This document shows, piece by piece, positions 1 to 9,075 of a DNA stretch of 64,000 nt; positions within the stretch are counted from its first letter, which is position 1, and each line of letters starts with the position of its first letter. Both the position numbers and the translations under genes were made by a program. The notes under the pieces are model-generated. The model did no database searches. It saw only the letters and a list, made by a program, of their open reading frames with translations, and had not been told where the DNA came from. Source of the stretch: an uncultured bacterium (lineage in GTDB: Bacteria > DRYD01); NCBI GenBank assembly GCA_937139605.1, contig CAKZQG010000011.1, positions 1-64,000 of the forward strand. Reading direction: 5' to 3'.

Positions 1-334
1 GAACTCTTTTAAGAATCTCAAATTTAGGTTTAAAACCTTTTCGGTATAGCTTTAAAAAATATTGATTATTGTTTTTATCTGAAATTAAATAATAATCAGC
101 CTCTGCTCCTTTAAAATCCATTTCCATTTTAATTTTATATTGTTCTAAAAAATAAGTGAGTTTTATTAAGGTATTATCAATTAATTTTTGTTCAGATAAT
201 AAATTATCATATGAATTATTATAATCAGAATTTACTTGAGTTAATTCTATATAAGTTTTATCCACATCAGTTTTATCAATATCAGTCTTATGTATATTAT
301 TTTTATTAATATCATCTGAATTGAGATTACCCAT
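1..334 (-). CDS. Ser/Thr protein kinase, N-terminal part (cut by window edge)
   Basis: Reading the minus strand from the ATG at 334 gives an open frame of 111 codons that runs off the left edge. A GGAGG lies about 6 bases before the ATG. The first 60 residues are polar and repetitive (KTDIDKTDVDKT). Then comes KGAEADYYLISDK followed by QYFLKLYRK, which matches the glycine-rich loop and the VAIK lysine region of protein kinases. It closely resembles the same region of the kinase at 33562 (GGQADIFLVKNK, then VLKLYKK), so the two are probably paralogues. The catalytic HRD and DFG regions lie outside the window. It is transcribed divergently from the glycosyltransferase at 470. Confidence 0.6.
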   Translation of the reverse strand, partial: MGNLNSDDINKNNIHKTDIDKTDVDKTYIELTQVNSDYNNSYDNLLSEQKLIDNTLIKLTYFLEQYKIKMEMDFKGAEADYYLISDKNNNQYFLKLYRKGFKPKFEILKRV

Positions 335-469
335 TTATAACCTCCAAAAAATATATCCTAATTTTTTTTATACTATTCAAAAAAAAATTCCTCTTTTTTA
401 ATAAATATTAAAACAAAGGAAAAATTAGAAAATTAAATAAATAATAAAAAAGAATAAACAATAAAAATA

Positions 470-1411
470 ATGTTAAATGTAAGTTTAATAATTCCGTTTA
501 AAGATTATAATGAAATATTTTTAAATAATTTATTAGCTTTAAACTATCAGGAATATAAAAATTTTGAAGTGCTTATTATAGATAATTCCTTAAAATTAGA
601 AGAGATATTAAAAGGAAGTAATATTTTAAATAAAATAGGGTATGAATTAAAGATAATAAAAGGAGATGGCAAAAGTAGAGCATCAGCAAGAAATATAGGG
701 ATTCTAAACGCTAAAAATGATATAACCTTATTCTTAGACGCTGATATGTTAGCTCATAAAAATTTAATAAAAGAACATATAAAAATTTATAAATCATTTA
801 AAAATAAAAATATAGCAACAATCGGCTTAGAATTAAGAATAAATAACTTATCTATACTTAATAATTTTAATAATTACTTAGATTTCATTAACAATATCCA
901 CTATAACTATCCAAAAAGTAGAAGTAAATTAAAATCAAGAAAATTAAAGTGGTATAAATTCCTAACAGGGAATCTTTCATCATATAAAGAAAACTTTATA
1001 AAAGCGGGGTTATTCGATGAAGCCTTTAAAACCTATGGTTTTGAAGATTTAGAATTAGGTTATAGATTTAATAAGCTAGGAATAAATCTAATATTTAATC
1101 CATTATCAGTATGCTACCATCTACACCCACTAAACTTTAACCAAAGAACTAAAAATAAAATAGAATCAATAATAAACTTATCCTTATTTTTTAATAAATA
1201 CAAAAATAAAAACATCCTAAAAGTCTTAGGAATAAATATATTCTCAGATATACTCTATAAATCAATCCCCAAAAATATACTAACTTTAATAGAAAAAAAA
1301 CTAAAAGAATATTATAATAATAACAATATCAAAGAAAACAAAATTATTAAACTATTAGAAGATATATATGTAAATTATCATTTTTATAATTCCTTTAAAA
1401 ATCAAAAGTAA
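470..1411 (+). CDS. Family 2 glycosyltransferase
   Basis: This 313-residue protein is a GT-A fold sugar transferase, probably moving a sugar from a nucleotide donor to a surface glycan or lipid. The N-terminus (VSLIIPFKD) is the usual first beta strand of GT2 enzymes. DAD at residues 90-92 is the metal/nucleotide-binding motif. Residues 166-200 (TGNLSSYK, then FDEAFKTYGFEDLELGYRF) match the C-terminal galactosyltransferase-type region, with ED at 192-193 as the likely catalytic base. No transmembrane segment is evident. The start lacks a strong ribosome binding site. The acceptor sugar cannot be told. It precedes flgB but probably does not share its promoter, since a separate promoter-like motif lies in between. 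Confidence 0.8.
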   Translation: MLNVSLIIPFKDYNEIFLNNLLALNYQEYKNFEVLIIDNSLKLEEILKGSNILNKIGYELKIIKGDGKSRASARNIGILNAKNDITLFLDADMLAHKNLIKEHIKIYKSFKNKNIATIGLELRINNLSILNNFNNYLDFINNIHYNYPKSRSKLKSRKLKWYKFLTGNLSSYKENFIKAGLFDEAFKTYGFEDLELGYRFNKLGINLIFNPLSVCYHLHPLNFNQRTKNKIESIINLSLFFNKYKNKNILKVLGINIFSDILYKSIPKNILTLIEKKLKEYYNNNNIKENKIIKLLEDIYVNYHFYNSFKNQK

Positions 1412-1470
1412 TTTTCATAATAAAATAGGCTTCTTATTTTTACAATTAATTAACTTTTTATTAATATTTT

Positions 1471-1482
1471 TTTAACATTTTT
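1471..1482 (+). promoter_or_regulatory. TTTAACATTTTT motif upstream of flgB
   Basis: TTTAACATTTTT lies about 70 bases before flgB. The same core occurs before the genes at 21240, 27306, 51075 and 51862, always on the coding strand of the next gene. A second TTAAC lies about 20 bases upstream. This suggests a shared regulator site or promoter, but its role is inferred from position only. Confidence 0.35.
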
Positions 1483-1551
1483 GAATTAAATTTAAAATGG
1501 ATGTGGTAAAAGAAGGTTTATATGGTAGTAGATTTACGGAGGTGAAAAATA

Positions 1552-1959
1552 ATGAGTTTTATGAATGAGTTATTTGGAGATCATTATGAGTATATGAGGA
1601 AAGCATTAGATGCAGCCTGGCAAAGACAACAAGTTATAGCAAGTAACATAGCAAATGTAGCTAACCCTAATTATGTTGCTAAAGATTTAAACTTTGAACA
1701 AGTGTTTGCAGAAATAAGAAAAGAAATAGATAATAAAAATGATCCATTTAATGTTAAATTACAAGCAGACGAAGAAGGACACATAACAAATGACGTAGAG
1801 CTAGCAAGTTATACTCCACAAGCAGAATCAATAAGCAAAAGACCCGATATAAATGAAGAAATGAATAAAATCTTAGAAAATCAAATAAAATATCAATTAC
1901 TATTAAAAGGAGCTTCATCTCCCTTAAAAAGTTTAACCGAAATATTCGAAAGAATGTAA
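1552..1959 (+). CDS. flgB: Flagellar basal-body rod protein FlgB
   Basis: FlgB forms the proximal rod of the flagellar basal body. The 135-residue length is typical. The N-terminal segment (ALDAAWQRQQVIASNIANVANPNY) carries the conserved NIAN-A-P-Y rod signature near residues 32-42. The C-terminus forms the usual amphipathic helix (ENQIKYQLLLKG). GGAGG sits 8 bases before the ATG. It is the first gene of a tight flgB-fliE-flgC operon, with spacings of about 30 bases. The gene order is unusual, because fliE normally follows flgC. Confidence 0.93.
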   Translation: MSFMNELFGDHYEYMRKALDAAWQRQQVIASNIANVANPNYVAKDLNFEQVFAEIRKEIDNKNDPFNVKLQADEEGHITNDVELASYTPQAESISKRPDINEEMNKILENQIKYQLLLKGASSPLKSLTEIFERM

Positions 1960-1988
1960 ATAAATAATAAAATAAAAGGGGTGATTTT

Positions 1989-2306
1989 ATGAACATAAAT
2001 GATAATTTAAACAACTTTAATATAATAAAGCCAGAAAAAATAGCTAATCCTTTTAAAACTGAAGAATCTAAAGAAACTACAGGAATGACCACTTTTGGAC
2101 AATTATTTAATAACGTTATCGGAGGAGTTAATAATAAACTATTAGAAGCAGGGGAAATGAGTAGAAAAGTAGCAAGTGGAGAAGTTAAAGACATTAATCA
2201 AGTAGTATTTGCTTGGCAAGAAGCTGGATTATTACTAAAAATGACAAGAGGGATAGCACAAAAACTAATAGAAGGAGCTAAAACTTTATTCCAAACAAAT
2301 ATCTAA
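1989..2306 (+). CDS. fliE: Flagellar hook-basal body protein FliE
   Basis: FliE is the small export-gate/rod junction protein that links the MS ring to the proximal rod. This 105-residue protein has the family's typical C-terminal half: FGQLFNNVIGGVNNKL, then an alpha-helical region with SGEVKDINQVVFAWQEA and LLLKMTRGIAQKLIEG. The first 35 residues are a variable polar stretch. AGGGGTG precedes the ATG at 1989. It lies between flgB and flgC rather than after flgC. The identification rests on length, helical pattern and operon position. Confidence 0.85.
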   Translation: MNINDNLNNFNIIKPEKIANPFKTEESKETTGMTTFGQLFNNVIGGVNNKLLEAGEMSRKVASGEVKDINQVVFAWQEAGLLLKMTRGIAQKLIEGAKTLFQTNI

Positions 2307-2343
2307 TTTTTAATTAATTTTAATTAAAAAGGAGGGGTTAAGT

Positions 2344-2790
2344 ATGTTTGATGCATTGAAAATAGCTGCAACTGGTATGAGTGCAAGTAGACAAATGATG
2401 GACGTAGTTGCAGAAAATATCGCTAACGCTAATACCACAATGACAATATCTGGAGAACCATACAAAAGAAAAGACGTAGTATTAGCTGCTAAAGATTTAA
2501 ATGAAAATGATGATATACTTACAGTCAGTTTCGAAGAAGAATACGAAAAACAAGTAGCAGGAGTTGAAGTAGTCGGTATAAAAGAAGCTAACAATGGATT
2601 CAGAAAAGTATATGATCCTACTAACCCCAATGCAGATAAAGACGGATATGTAACTCTACCTAATGTTAATGTAGTAGAAGAAATGGCTAAAATGATTCAA
2701 GCTTCCAGAATGTATGAAGCTAACACCAGTGTAGTAGAATCTATCAAAAATATGGCTACTAAAGCACTAGAATTAATTCAACAACAATAA
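2344..2790 (+). CDS. flgC: Flagellar basal-body rod protein FlgC
   Basis: FlgC is a proximal rod subunit. The 148-residue protein starts with MFDALKIAATGMSASRQMMD and contains ENIANANT, the rod/hook N-terminal signature. The C-terminal part has the FlgC hallmark YDPTNPNADKDGYVTLPNVN, then VVEEMAKMIQASRMYEANTSV. The last residues form the conserved helix shared with FlgB, FlgF and FlgG. GGAGG sits at good spacing before the ATG. It ends this short rod operon; the other rod genes lie about 49 kb away at 51.8 kb. Confidence 0.95.
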   Translation: MFDALKIAATGMSASRQMMDVVAENIANANTTMTISGEPYKRKDVVLAAKDLNENDDILTVSFEEEYEKQVAGVEVVGIKEANNGFRKVYDPTNPNADKDGYVTLPNVNVVEEMAKMIQASRMYEANTSVVESIKNMATKALELIQQQ

Positions 2791-2961
2791 CTAAAACCTA
2801 AAAAAACTAAAAATAAAAAATTAAATTAATATCCTGTTAAATGGATGTGTTTTCTTTAATAAATAATAAATACTCTCATTAAACAACTAGAAACTCAAAA
2901 TTTATTATAATAAAGTTAGTTAGAAAATCTTATCGGTTTCATTTATTTTATTCATTTATAT

Positions 2962-3792
2962 TTATCTATTATTAGCTAATTTATAAAGTCTTTTTATTCT
3001 TTCTTCAATAGGTGGGTGTGTAGAAAATAAGTTTAATAAAGATTGAGGATTAACAATAAATAAATGATTAAAAGCTAAATTTTGTTTATATAATGGAATA
3101 TTAGAAGCGTAATAATGTAATTTTTCAAGAGCTTTAGCTAAGGAAATAGGGTCATTTATTATTTTAGCACCTGTTTGGTCTGCTAAGTACTCTCTAGTAC
3201 GAGAAACAGCCATCTGAATTATCAAAGCAATAATCGGCCCCAAAATTAATATCAATAAATAAGAAAATATATTAATATTATTATTTTCATCGTCTCGTCT
3301 AAAAAAGAAAGTCCATTGGAAAATATCAATAACAATGCTAATAGCCGCAGCTATACCAGCAGCAATTGTAGAAATAAGAATATCCCTATTCTTTATATGA
3401 GCAATCTCATGAGCTATAACTCCCCTTATTTCATTATAATCTAATAAATTTATCAAGCCTGTAGTAATAGCAACTGCAGAATGATGCGGATTTCTACCAG
3501 TAGCAAAAGCATTAGGCTGATCTTCTTCTATTATATAAACCTTAGGGGTGGGAATATTTGCTCTAAAAGCTACTTCTTTAACTATATCATAAATCTCTCC
3601 GCTATTAACCTCTTTAGCATTATAATAACTTAATACAATTTTATCTGAAAAATAATAACTAATAAAATTAATAATCATAGCTACACCTAAAGCTATATAC
3701 ATCCCAACTTCACCAGCTAATAACTTACCTATAAACAAAAACATAGCTGTTAATAATGTTATTAAAAATATAGTTTTAAAATAATAAAACAT
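2962..3792 (-). CDS. htpX: HtpX-like M48 family zinc metalloprotease
   Basis: A membrane-embedded zinc endopeptidase for quality control of membrane proteins. HEIAH at residues 128-132 provides two zinc-binding His and the catalytic Glu. The third ligand is the Glu of SRTREYLADQTGA. Two hydrophobic segments lie near residues 5-50 and one or two near 145-200, as in HtpX. The frame stays open upstream to 3828, but AGGAGGG sits just before the ATG at 3792, which I take as the start (276 residues). It stands alone, with convergent flgC on one side and a kinase-like gene on the other. Confidence 0.9.
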   Translation of the reverse strand: MFYYFKTIFLITLLTAMFLFIGKLLAGEVGMYIALGVAMIINFISYYFSDKIVLSYYNAKEVNSGEIYDIVKEVAFRANIPTPKVYIIEEDQPNAFATGRNPHHSAVAITTGLINLLDYNEIRGVIAHEIAHIKNRDILISTIAAGIAAAISIVIDIFQWTFFFRRDDENNNINIFSYLLILILGPIIALIIQMAVSRTREYLADQTGAKIINDPISLAKALEKLHYYASNIPLYKQNLAFNHLFIVNPQSLLNLFSTHPPIEERIKRLYKLANNR

Positions 3793-3856
3793 AGTTAAAT
3801 CCCTCCTTCTATATATATAATTCTCCAAAAACTAAAATTTTTATACACTTTTTAAT

Positions 3857-4537
3857 TTAATTATTTTTTAGAACATAATTTCCAAAATTCAAGTAATTAC
3901 TAAATATCTTTCTATAATGATCATTAATTTTTTTAAGTAAATAAAAATATTGTATAAATCCTAAATTATTAAAAGCGAACGTTAAAAATTGAGGTAAATT
4001 TTTCAAACCATTATTAAAATTAGCTCTATCAAAATCTATAATATAAATACTACAAATTTTATTTTCTCTAATTTTAAATATAACATGTTTAAAAGGCCTA
4101 TTCCATTCATCTTTAAATATACCCTCTATATCCAAAATTATACAAATCTTTATCAAAACCTTATAAATATTAATTAATAATTTCTTTTTAAGTTTATCAT
4201 TAGATACATAATTAACAATTTTTAATAAATTCTTTAAATTAATTCCATCTATATACTCCATTATAAAATAAAGTTTATCTAAATCGTAATAAAATAATTT
4301 AGGAACAAAGGGATATCTAGAAAGCTTTTGTAATGAAAAAATCTCTTTATAAAAATTAGCTTTTAGTTCATAAGAGATAAATTGTTTTTTTATTAATTTC
4401 TTATTATCATCTACTTTAAAAAATTTATAAAGATTAAGAGAAGAACTATCACTTTGAATAAAAGATAAAACACTATGCCTTCCTTTAAATTCACATTCCT
4501 TAAACTCAAGCCTTTTTATAATATCTTTTATCTCCAT
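3857..4537 (-). CDS. Small kinase-like protein (COG2112-type)
   Basis: A 226-residue protein with reduced kinase features. FVPKLFYYDLDKLYFIMEYIDG resembles the hinge region, NRPFKHVIF takes the place of the catalytic loop, and IYIIDFDRANF supplies a metal-binding Asp as in RIO/Kdo-type kinases. This pattern recalls the small predicted Ser/Thr kinases of COG2112, in which an Arg-Pro-x-Lys-His element precedes IDFE. The glycine-rich loop is not obvious. The substrate is unknown, and phosphotransferase activity is inferred. It lies upstream of htpX on the same strand with about 64 bases between, and diverges from the MFS gene. Confidence 0.55.
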   Translation of the reverse strand: MEIKDIIKRLEFKECEFKGRHSVLSFIQSDSSSLNLYKFFKVDDNKKLIKKQFISYELKANFYKEIFSLQKLSRYPFVPKLFYYDLDKLYFIMEYIDGINLKNLLKIVNYVSNDKLKKKLLINIYKVLIKICIILDIEGIFKDEWNRPFKHVIFKIRENKICSIYIIDFDRANFNNGLKNLPQFLTFAFNNLGFIQYFYLLKKINDHYRKIFSNYLNFGNYVLKNN

Positions 4538-4643
4538 AATAATCTTGTTATTGCTAACTAAAATAAAAATTTAATATAAATAGCAAAAATCCTTTTTGAA
4601 TATTAACAAAGGGAAAACAAAAAAAATAAAAAATAAAAATAAT

Positions 4644-5867
4644 ATGAAAGAACAAAAAAATAATATAAACTTTACAGTTTTTGTAGCATCATTAGGATAT
4701 TTTGTAGATATTTTTGATTTAACTTTATTTGGAATCCTTAGGGTTAGTAGTCTTAAAGATTTAAATTTAAATCCCGATCAAATTACAAATATAGGACTTA
4801 ATATATTAGCGCTTCAAATGTTAGGAATGCTAATAGGAGGAATAGTATGGGGGATAATTGGCGATAAAATCGGTAGAAAATTCGCAATGTTCGGCTCAAT
4901 TTTAATGTTTTCCTTAGCTAATATCCTAAATGCTTTTATAACAGATGTTAATCAATACACAATTTTAAGATTCATAGCAGGTATAGGATTAGCAGGCCAA
5001 TTAGGATCAGCTATAACATTAGTATCTGAATTAGCAGAAAAAGAAAAACGAGGATATTATAATGCAGTTATCGCATCCTTAGGATTATTAGGTGCCTTAT
5101 TCGCTTCATTATTATCATTTTTCATACACTGGAGAATAATGTATCTTATAGGTGGTATCCTAGGATTACTACTATTACTTTTAAGATATAACACATTAGA
5201 AAGTGAAATATTCAAAAAAGAACAAAAAGAAGAAGAAAATATCCCAAAAGGAAATATAATATTACTAATAAAAAATTTCAACACATTCTTTAGATATTTA
5301 AAAATACTGTTAATAGGAATCCCGATATGGTTTGTTTTTAGTATATTATTAACTTTTTCTCCAGAAGTATCTCAAGCAATAAATAAAGGATATAATGCTA
5401 ATGCTGCTATAAGTCTAATGTTAGGATATATCGGAGTATCTCTTGGAGATATCTTAGCAGGAATAATATCCCAAAAACTTAAAAGTAGAAAAAAACCTAT
5501 CTTTATTTTTCTTATCCTACTTTCTATAACAATTATACTTTATATACACATTAGTTATAATCTAATGATTTTTTATTTATTTAATTTAGTTTTAGGGATA
5601 TTAAGCGGATATTGGGTATTGTTTTTAACAATAGGGGCAGAGGAATTCGGAACTAATATAAGATCAACAGTAGTAAATACTTTACCAAACTTTGTTAGAG
5701 GCTCAGTTTATTTAATAGTATCGATATTTAAAACTATAAAAGATTATCTCGGTTTTATTAACGCTACTTTAATTATTGGGTTCTTTTTTATTATCTTAGC
5801 TTTTATATCACTTATTTTTATAAAAGAAACCTTTGCTAAAGACCTTAATTTTTACGAAAAATCTTAA
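4644..5867 (+). CDS. MFS transporter, metabolite:H+ symporter type
   Basis: A multi-pass carrier of about 12 transmembrane helices in 407 residues. The loop after helix 2 carries GDKIGRKFAMF, the classic MFS motif (G-D-x-x-G-R-K). The first helix, GYFVDIFDLTLFG, has the acidic residues typical of the sugar/metabolite:H+ symporter branch. The frame opens at a TTG (4596), but the first 16 residues are lysine/asparagine-rich, so I place the start at the ATG at 4644. The substrate cannot be told. The 3' end overlaps the convergent YfhO-like gene by 23 bases. Confidence 0.8.
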   Translation: MKEQKNNINFTVFVASLGYFVDIFDLTLFGILRVSSLKDLNLNPDQITNIGLNILALQMLGMLIGGIVWGIIGDKIGRKFAMFGSILMFSLANILNAFITDVNQYTILRFIAGIGLAGQLGSAITLVSELAEKEKRGYYNAVIASLGLLGALFASLLSFFIHWRIMYLIGGILGLLLLLLRYNTLESEIFKKEQKEEENIPKGNIILLIKNFNTFFRYLKILLIGIPIWFVFSILLTFSPEVSQAINKGYNANAAISLMLGYIGVSLGDILAGIISQKLKSRKKPIFIFLILLSITIILYIHISYNLMIFYLFNLVLGILSGYWVLFLTIGAEEFGTNIRSTVVNTLPNFVRGSVYLIVSIFKTIKDYLGFINATLIIGFFFIILAFISLIFIKETFAKDLNFYEKS

Positions 5868-8800
5868 TCAAAAACAATATAACTAAACCTAAAGGTAACA
5901 AAATTAAAATATAAAACAAATTAAATACAATAAAAAACTTACTAAACGGTTGATAAAATAAATTTATAAAATACTCTCCTTTAGGAATAATAGCTCCCTT
6001 AACTAAGCCATTAACCTTTAATATAGGTACCTCAATTTTATCTCCATTTTTATCCTGTAAATACATCCTAAAACCCGGAAAATATAAACTATTTATTACA
6101 ATAAAAACATCCGAATCAGATTTTATATTCATCTTTAAATCCCCATTCCCTATACTCTCTACTTTTAAATAATTATTTTCTCTAAAATTGCTATTTAAAT
6201 CTTTATTGTTAATGGAATAAATAAATAAACTATTTACTTTTAAAAAATTATTATTAAAAATATATTTTTTAAACTGTACAGGTAATATTCCTAAAAGTTT
6301 AAAATAAGATATATACTTTTTATCATTTATGATTTTAGAAAAATCAGAAGAATAAATAAAATCTTTAGTAATTAAAACTTCCTTATATGGATTAAATCTC
6401 AAAAAATAGAAATAATACTTTAATTCATTTAAATCATTAATTAGTTTAATATTACTAACAGTATAAACCAAAGGTAAAGCCTGGTCATTAACATAAACTC
6501 TCTTTTCCATTACATCCTTTAAATAATAATAAGCTAAAGGAAAATCCAGCTTGTTTGGTTTAACTTCTAAATTCTTAAGGGAATCATTAATAAACTTGTT
6601 ATTAAGATTATTTTTAAAGTCAGGTACAAAAGCAAAAGGATATTCAATTATTTCTATTTCTTTTATATCATACTTTCTATTATAACTATAAAGAGAAAAA
6701 ATATTTAATTTAACATTACCATTAAAATCTGCTTCTTTTTTACTTTTCAAAACCAATGGAACACATATATAAGCATAATCATCATTCCTAAAATAATAAT
6801 CATTAACAAAATAATAACATAAGGAATTATCATATTGATCTTTTAATTCAATACCTAAGCCATCAGATTGATTAAAAATAAGTTTCCTATATCTTGTTTT
6901 AATATTTTCCTTAGATAATTTAGCTTTAATAGCTAGAGCTAAAACCTGACTTTCAGGCTTTATTTTAAAAGAATAACTTATAACAGAATCATAACCCAAA
7001 CCTACTGAATAATAATAATTTTTTGTATTTTTATCATAAGTGTAAGAAAAAGAGACATTTTTAGTATCAAGTTTAGTTAAATCCACTTTATAATAACTAC
7101 TTTTTTTGAGATATTCTAAATAATTTAAAGGCCGTAATAAAGTAACTGGCGTTAAATTACTATAAAGTTTATCAAATTCTTGATTGATAATTAAATACTT
7201 AACAGAAAAAGTAGTAAATATAAAATTATTAACTAAAAAGAAATAATCAGTAGGTTCTAAGAAACTCCCATTCATCCAAATACTAAATAAAAATAAGAAA
7301 TCTTTATTAATAACAGGTTCATAATAATTTAACATCTTTTTATTATTTATAGCACTAACAAGTAAAGGAAATCCAGATAAATAACACATCCTATACTCAC
7401 TCTCAACAAAATCAGTAGAATAATTATAAGCTTTAATATTCTCCGGTTTAGCCCACCATATACTTCTATAATTTGGACTTAAATTATAAAATAAATATAA
7501 ACTTTCAAATAAAAACATAAAATTAAATAAAATCAAAATAAAAATCTTAAAATCTATAAAAAATTCCCTATTTTTAAAAAACTTATAAATAATTAAAAAT
7601 ATCGTAAAAATAGCAATATAAACAAATAAAAACAACATCGGAAAAAATAACTCAACAGAATGTATAGTTAAATTACTTAAGTTTTGAGAGATCTTTTGAT
7701 TAACTAAAGAAATCACAAAAAAAATAATCACTATTAAATAAGTATAAAATGAAATTTTAATAAAATCAATAAACTTTTCAAATTGAAATTTAATAAATAA
7801 TAAATAAATTGATAGGGGGATAATAATAGCTTGAAATAAATTGAACTCCATTAAATGTCTAGCAACTACTCTAACCTTAGAATAAAATGGGATATCATAT
7901 AAAAGATAATGTAAGATATTGTATTTTCCTAAAGCAAGTAAAAAACCAATTATTCCTAAAACAGCTATAAACTTATAATTATATAATTTTTCTTTATAAA
8001 TATAAAATAAAGCAAAAATAGTTAGTGGTAATGAAATAACACTGATAAAATTAAGAAACTCAAAGGAAATAGTACCTGTTTCTGGACCATAATAACTTCT
8101 ATAAACAGATCCCCCAAAAATATACGGAATAACTTGCATAATTAAAGCATAAGGAGGATAAGACCCTTGATTATATATACTACTAGATAAAATATCTCTT
8201 ACTGAAACAGAAGCTAACTTAATCCCCTCAGATAAAACAACATAACTACCTATTAAAAATAAAATAAAACTTATAAAAAACATAAAAAAAATCCGAATAT
8301 TTTTAGAAATAATAATATAAATAATAACAGCAATAAAAGTATATAAAAATGCCTGGGGATAACCAGCTAAAAACTGATATAACAAACTTATACCTAATAA
8401 TACTATATAAAACCCATTAATAAATATATTTTTCAGTAAACTTTTAGTAAAATCATAATTATCAATAATCAAATGAATAGAAAGGATACTTAAAGCTAAA
8501 TAAGGGATAGAATTTTGTAAAGGAATAAAATCCACATGAGAAACAATAAACCCACTTAACCCAAATAATATACCAGACATAAAAGCTAATATCTTTACAA
8601 TAATTTTATTATTTTCTATTTTAGAAATTAAATAAAAAGAGTAAAGGAAAGCAAAAAACTCAGCCATTACAAAATGCAAAAATATACTTAAATTATACCC
8701 AATATATGGATCAAAGAATTTAAAAATAATTAAATTAAAGGGATAAAATGCTCCACTTTGAATTATCCCCAAAAATGGGAGCCCCAAAGCTTGATAATCA

Positions 8801-9048
8801 AACCATAATGGAATAGTTCCCTCTTTTAAATTATCTGATAAAAAAACCCTTAAAGGTAAAAATTGATTATAAGTATCAGCACTACCAATTACATACGAAG
8901 TAGATGAAAAAAAATTCTTTAAATACTGTCCAAAAACTGGGTAAAAATAAATAAAAGTAATTAAAATATATAAAGTTAAAATATCTAAATTATATTTAAA
9001 AATCAATTTCAAAAATAAGAAAAAAAAGTTAGCAATTTTTTTGATCAT
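5845..9048 (-). CDS. YfhO-family multi-pass membrane protein
   Basis: A 1067-residue protein with about 12 N-terminal transmembrane helices, a large extracytoplasmic domain and a final C-terminal helix. Near the N-terminus, SADTYNQFLPLRVFL followed by PLWFDYQALGLPF matches the YfhO family's first outer loop (GT-C-like fold with an Asp after helix 1). In characterised YfhO proteins this family glycosylates teichoic acids, so here it is probably a polyprenyl-linked glycosyltransferase for a surface polymer. The soluble part (about residues 520-1030) has the variable beta-rich content seen in the family. It follows lepA on the same strand with a 27-base gap. Confidence 0.75.
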   Translation of the reverse strand: MIKKIANFFFLFLKLIFKYNLDILTLYILITFIYFYPVFGQYLKNFFSSTSYVIGSADTYNQFLPLRVFLSDNLKEGTIPLWFDYQALGLPFLGIIQSGAFYPFNLIIFKFFDPYIGYNLSIFLHFVMAEFFAFLYSFYLISKIENNKIIVKILAFMSGILFGLSGFIVSHVDFIPLQNSIPYLALSILSIHLIIDNYDFTKSLLKNIFINGFYIVLLGISLLYQFLAGYPQAFLYTFIAVIIYIIISKNIRIFFMFFISFILFLIGSYVVLSEGIKLASVSVRDILSSSIYNQGSYPPYALIMQVIPYIFGGSVYRSYYGPETGTISFEFLNFISVISLPLTIFALFYIYKEKLYNYKFIAVLGIIGFLLALGKYNILHYLLYDIPFYSKVRVVARHLMEFNLFQAIIIPLSIYLLFIKFQFEKFIDFIKISFYTYLIVIIFFVISLVNQKISQNLSNLTIHSVELFFPMLFLFVYIAIFTIFLIIYKFFKNREFFIDFKIFILILFNFMFLFESLYLFYNLSPNYRSIWWAKPENIKAYNYSTDFVESEYRMCYLSGFPLLVSAINNKKMLNYYEPVINKDFLFLFSIWMNGSFLEPTDYFFLVNNFIFTTFSVKYLIINQEFDKLYSNLTPVTLLRPLNYLEYLKKSSYYKVDLTKLDTKNVSFSYTYDKNTKNYYYSVGLGYDSVISYSFKIKPESQVLALAIKAKLSKENIKTRYRKLIFNQSDGLGIELKDQYDNSLCYYFVNDYYFRNDDYAYICVPLVLKSKKEADFNGNVKLNIFSLYSYNRKYDIKEIEIIEYPFAFVPDFKNNLNNKFINDSLKNLEVKPNKLDFPLAYYYLKDVMEKRVYVNDQALPLVYTVSNIKLINDLNELKYYFYFLRFNPYKEVLITKDFIYSSDFSKIINDKKYISYFKLLGILPVQFKKYIFNNNFLKVNSLFIYSINNKDLNSNFRENNYLKVESIGNGDLKMNIKSDSDVFIVINSLYFPGFRMYLQDKNGDKIEVPILKVNGLVKGAIIPKGEYFINLFYQPFSKFFIVFNLFYILILLPLGLVILFLIKIFRKN

Positions 9049-9075
9049 TTATATTTTAAACCAAATAGATACCAA

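Noticed and set aside
3841-3860. TATACACTTTTT near the htpX start as another copy of the leader hairpin
   Set aside because: Only one arm of the palindrome is present and there is no pseudoknot.
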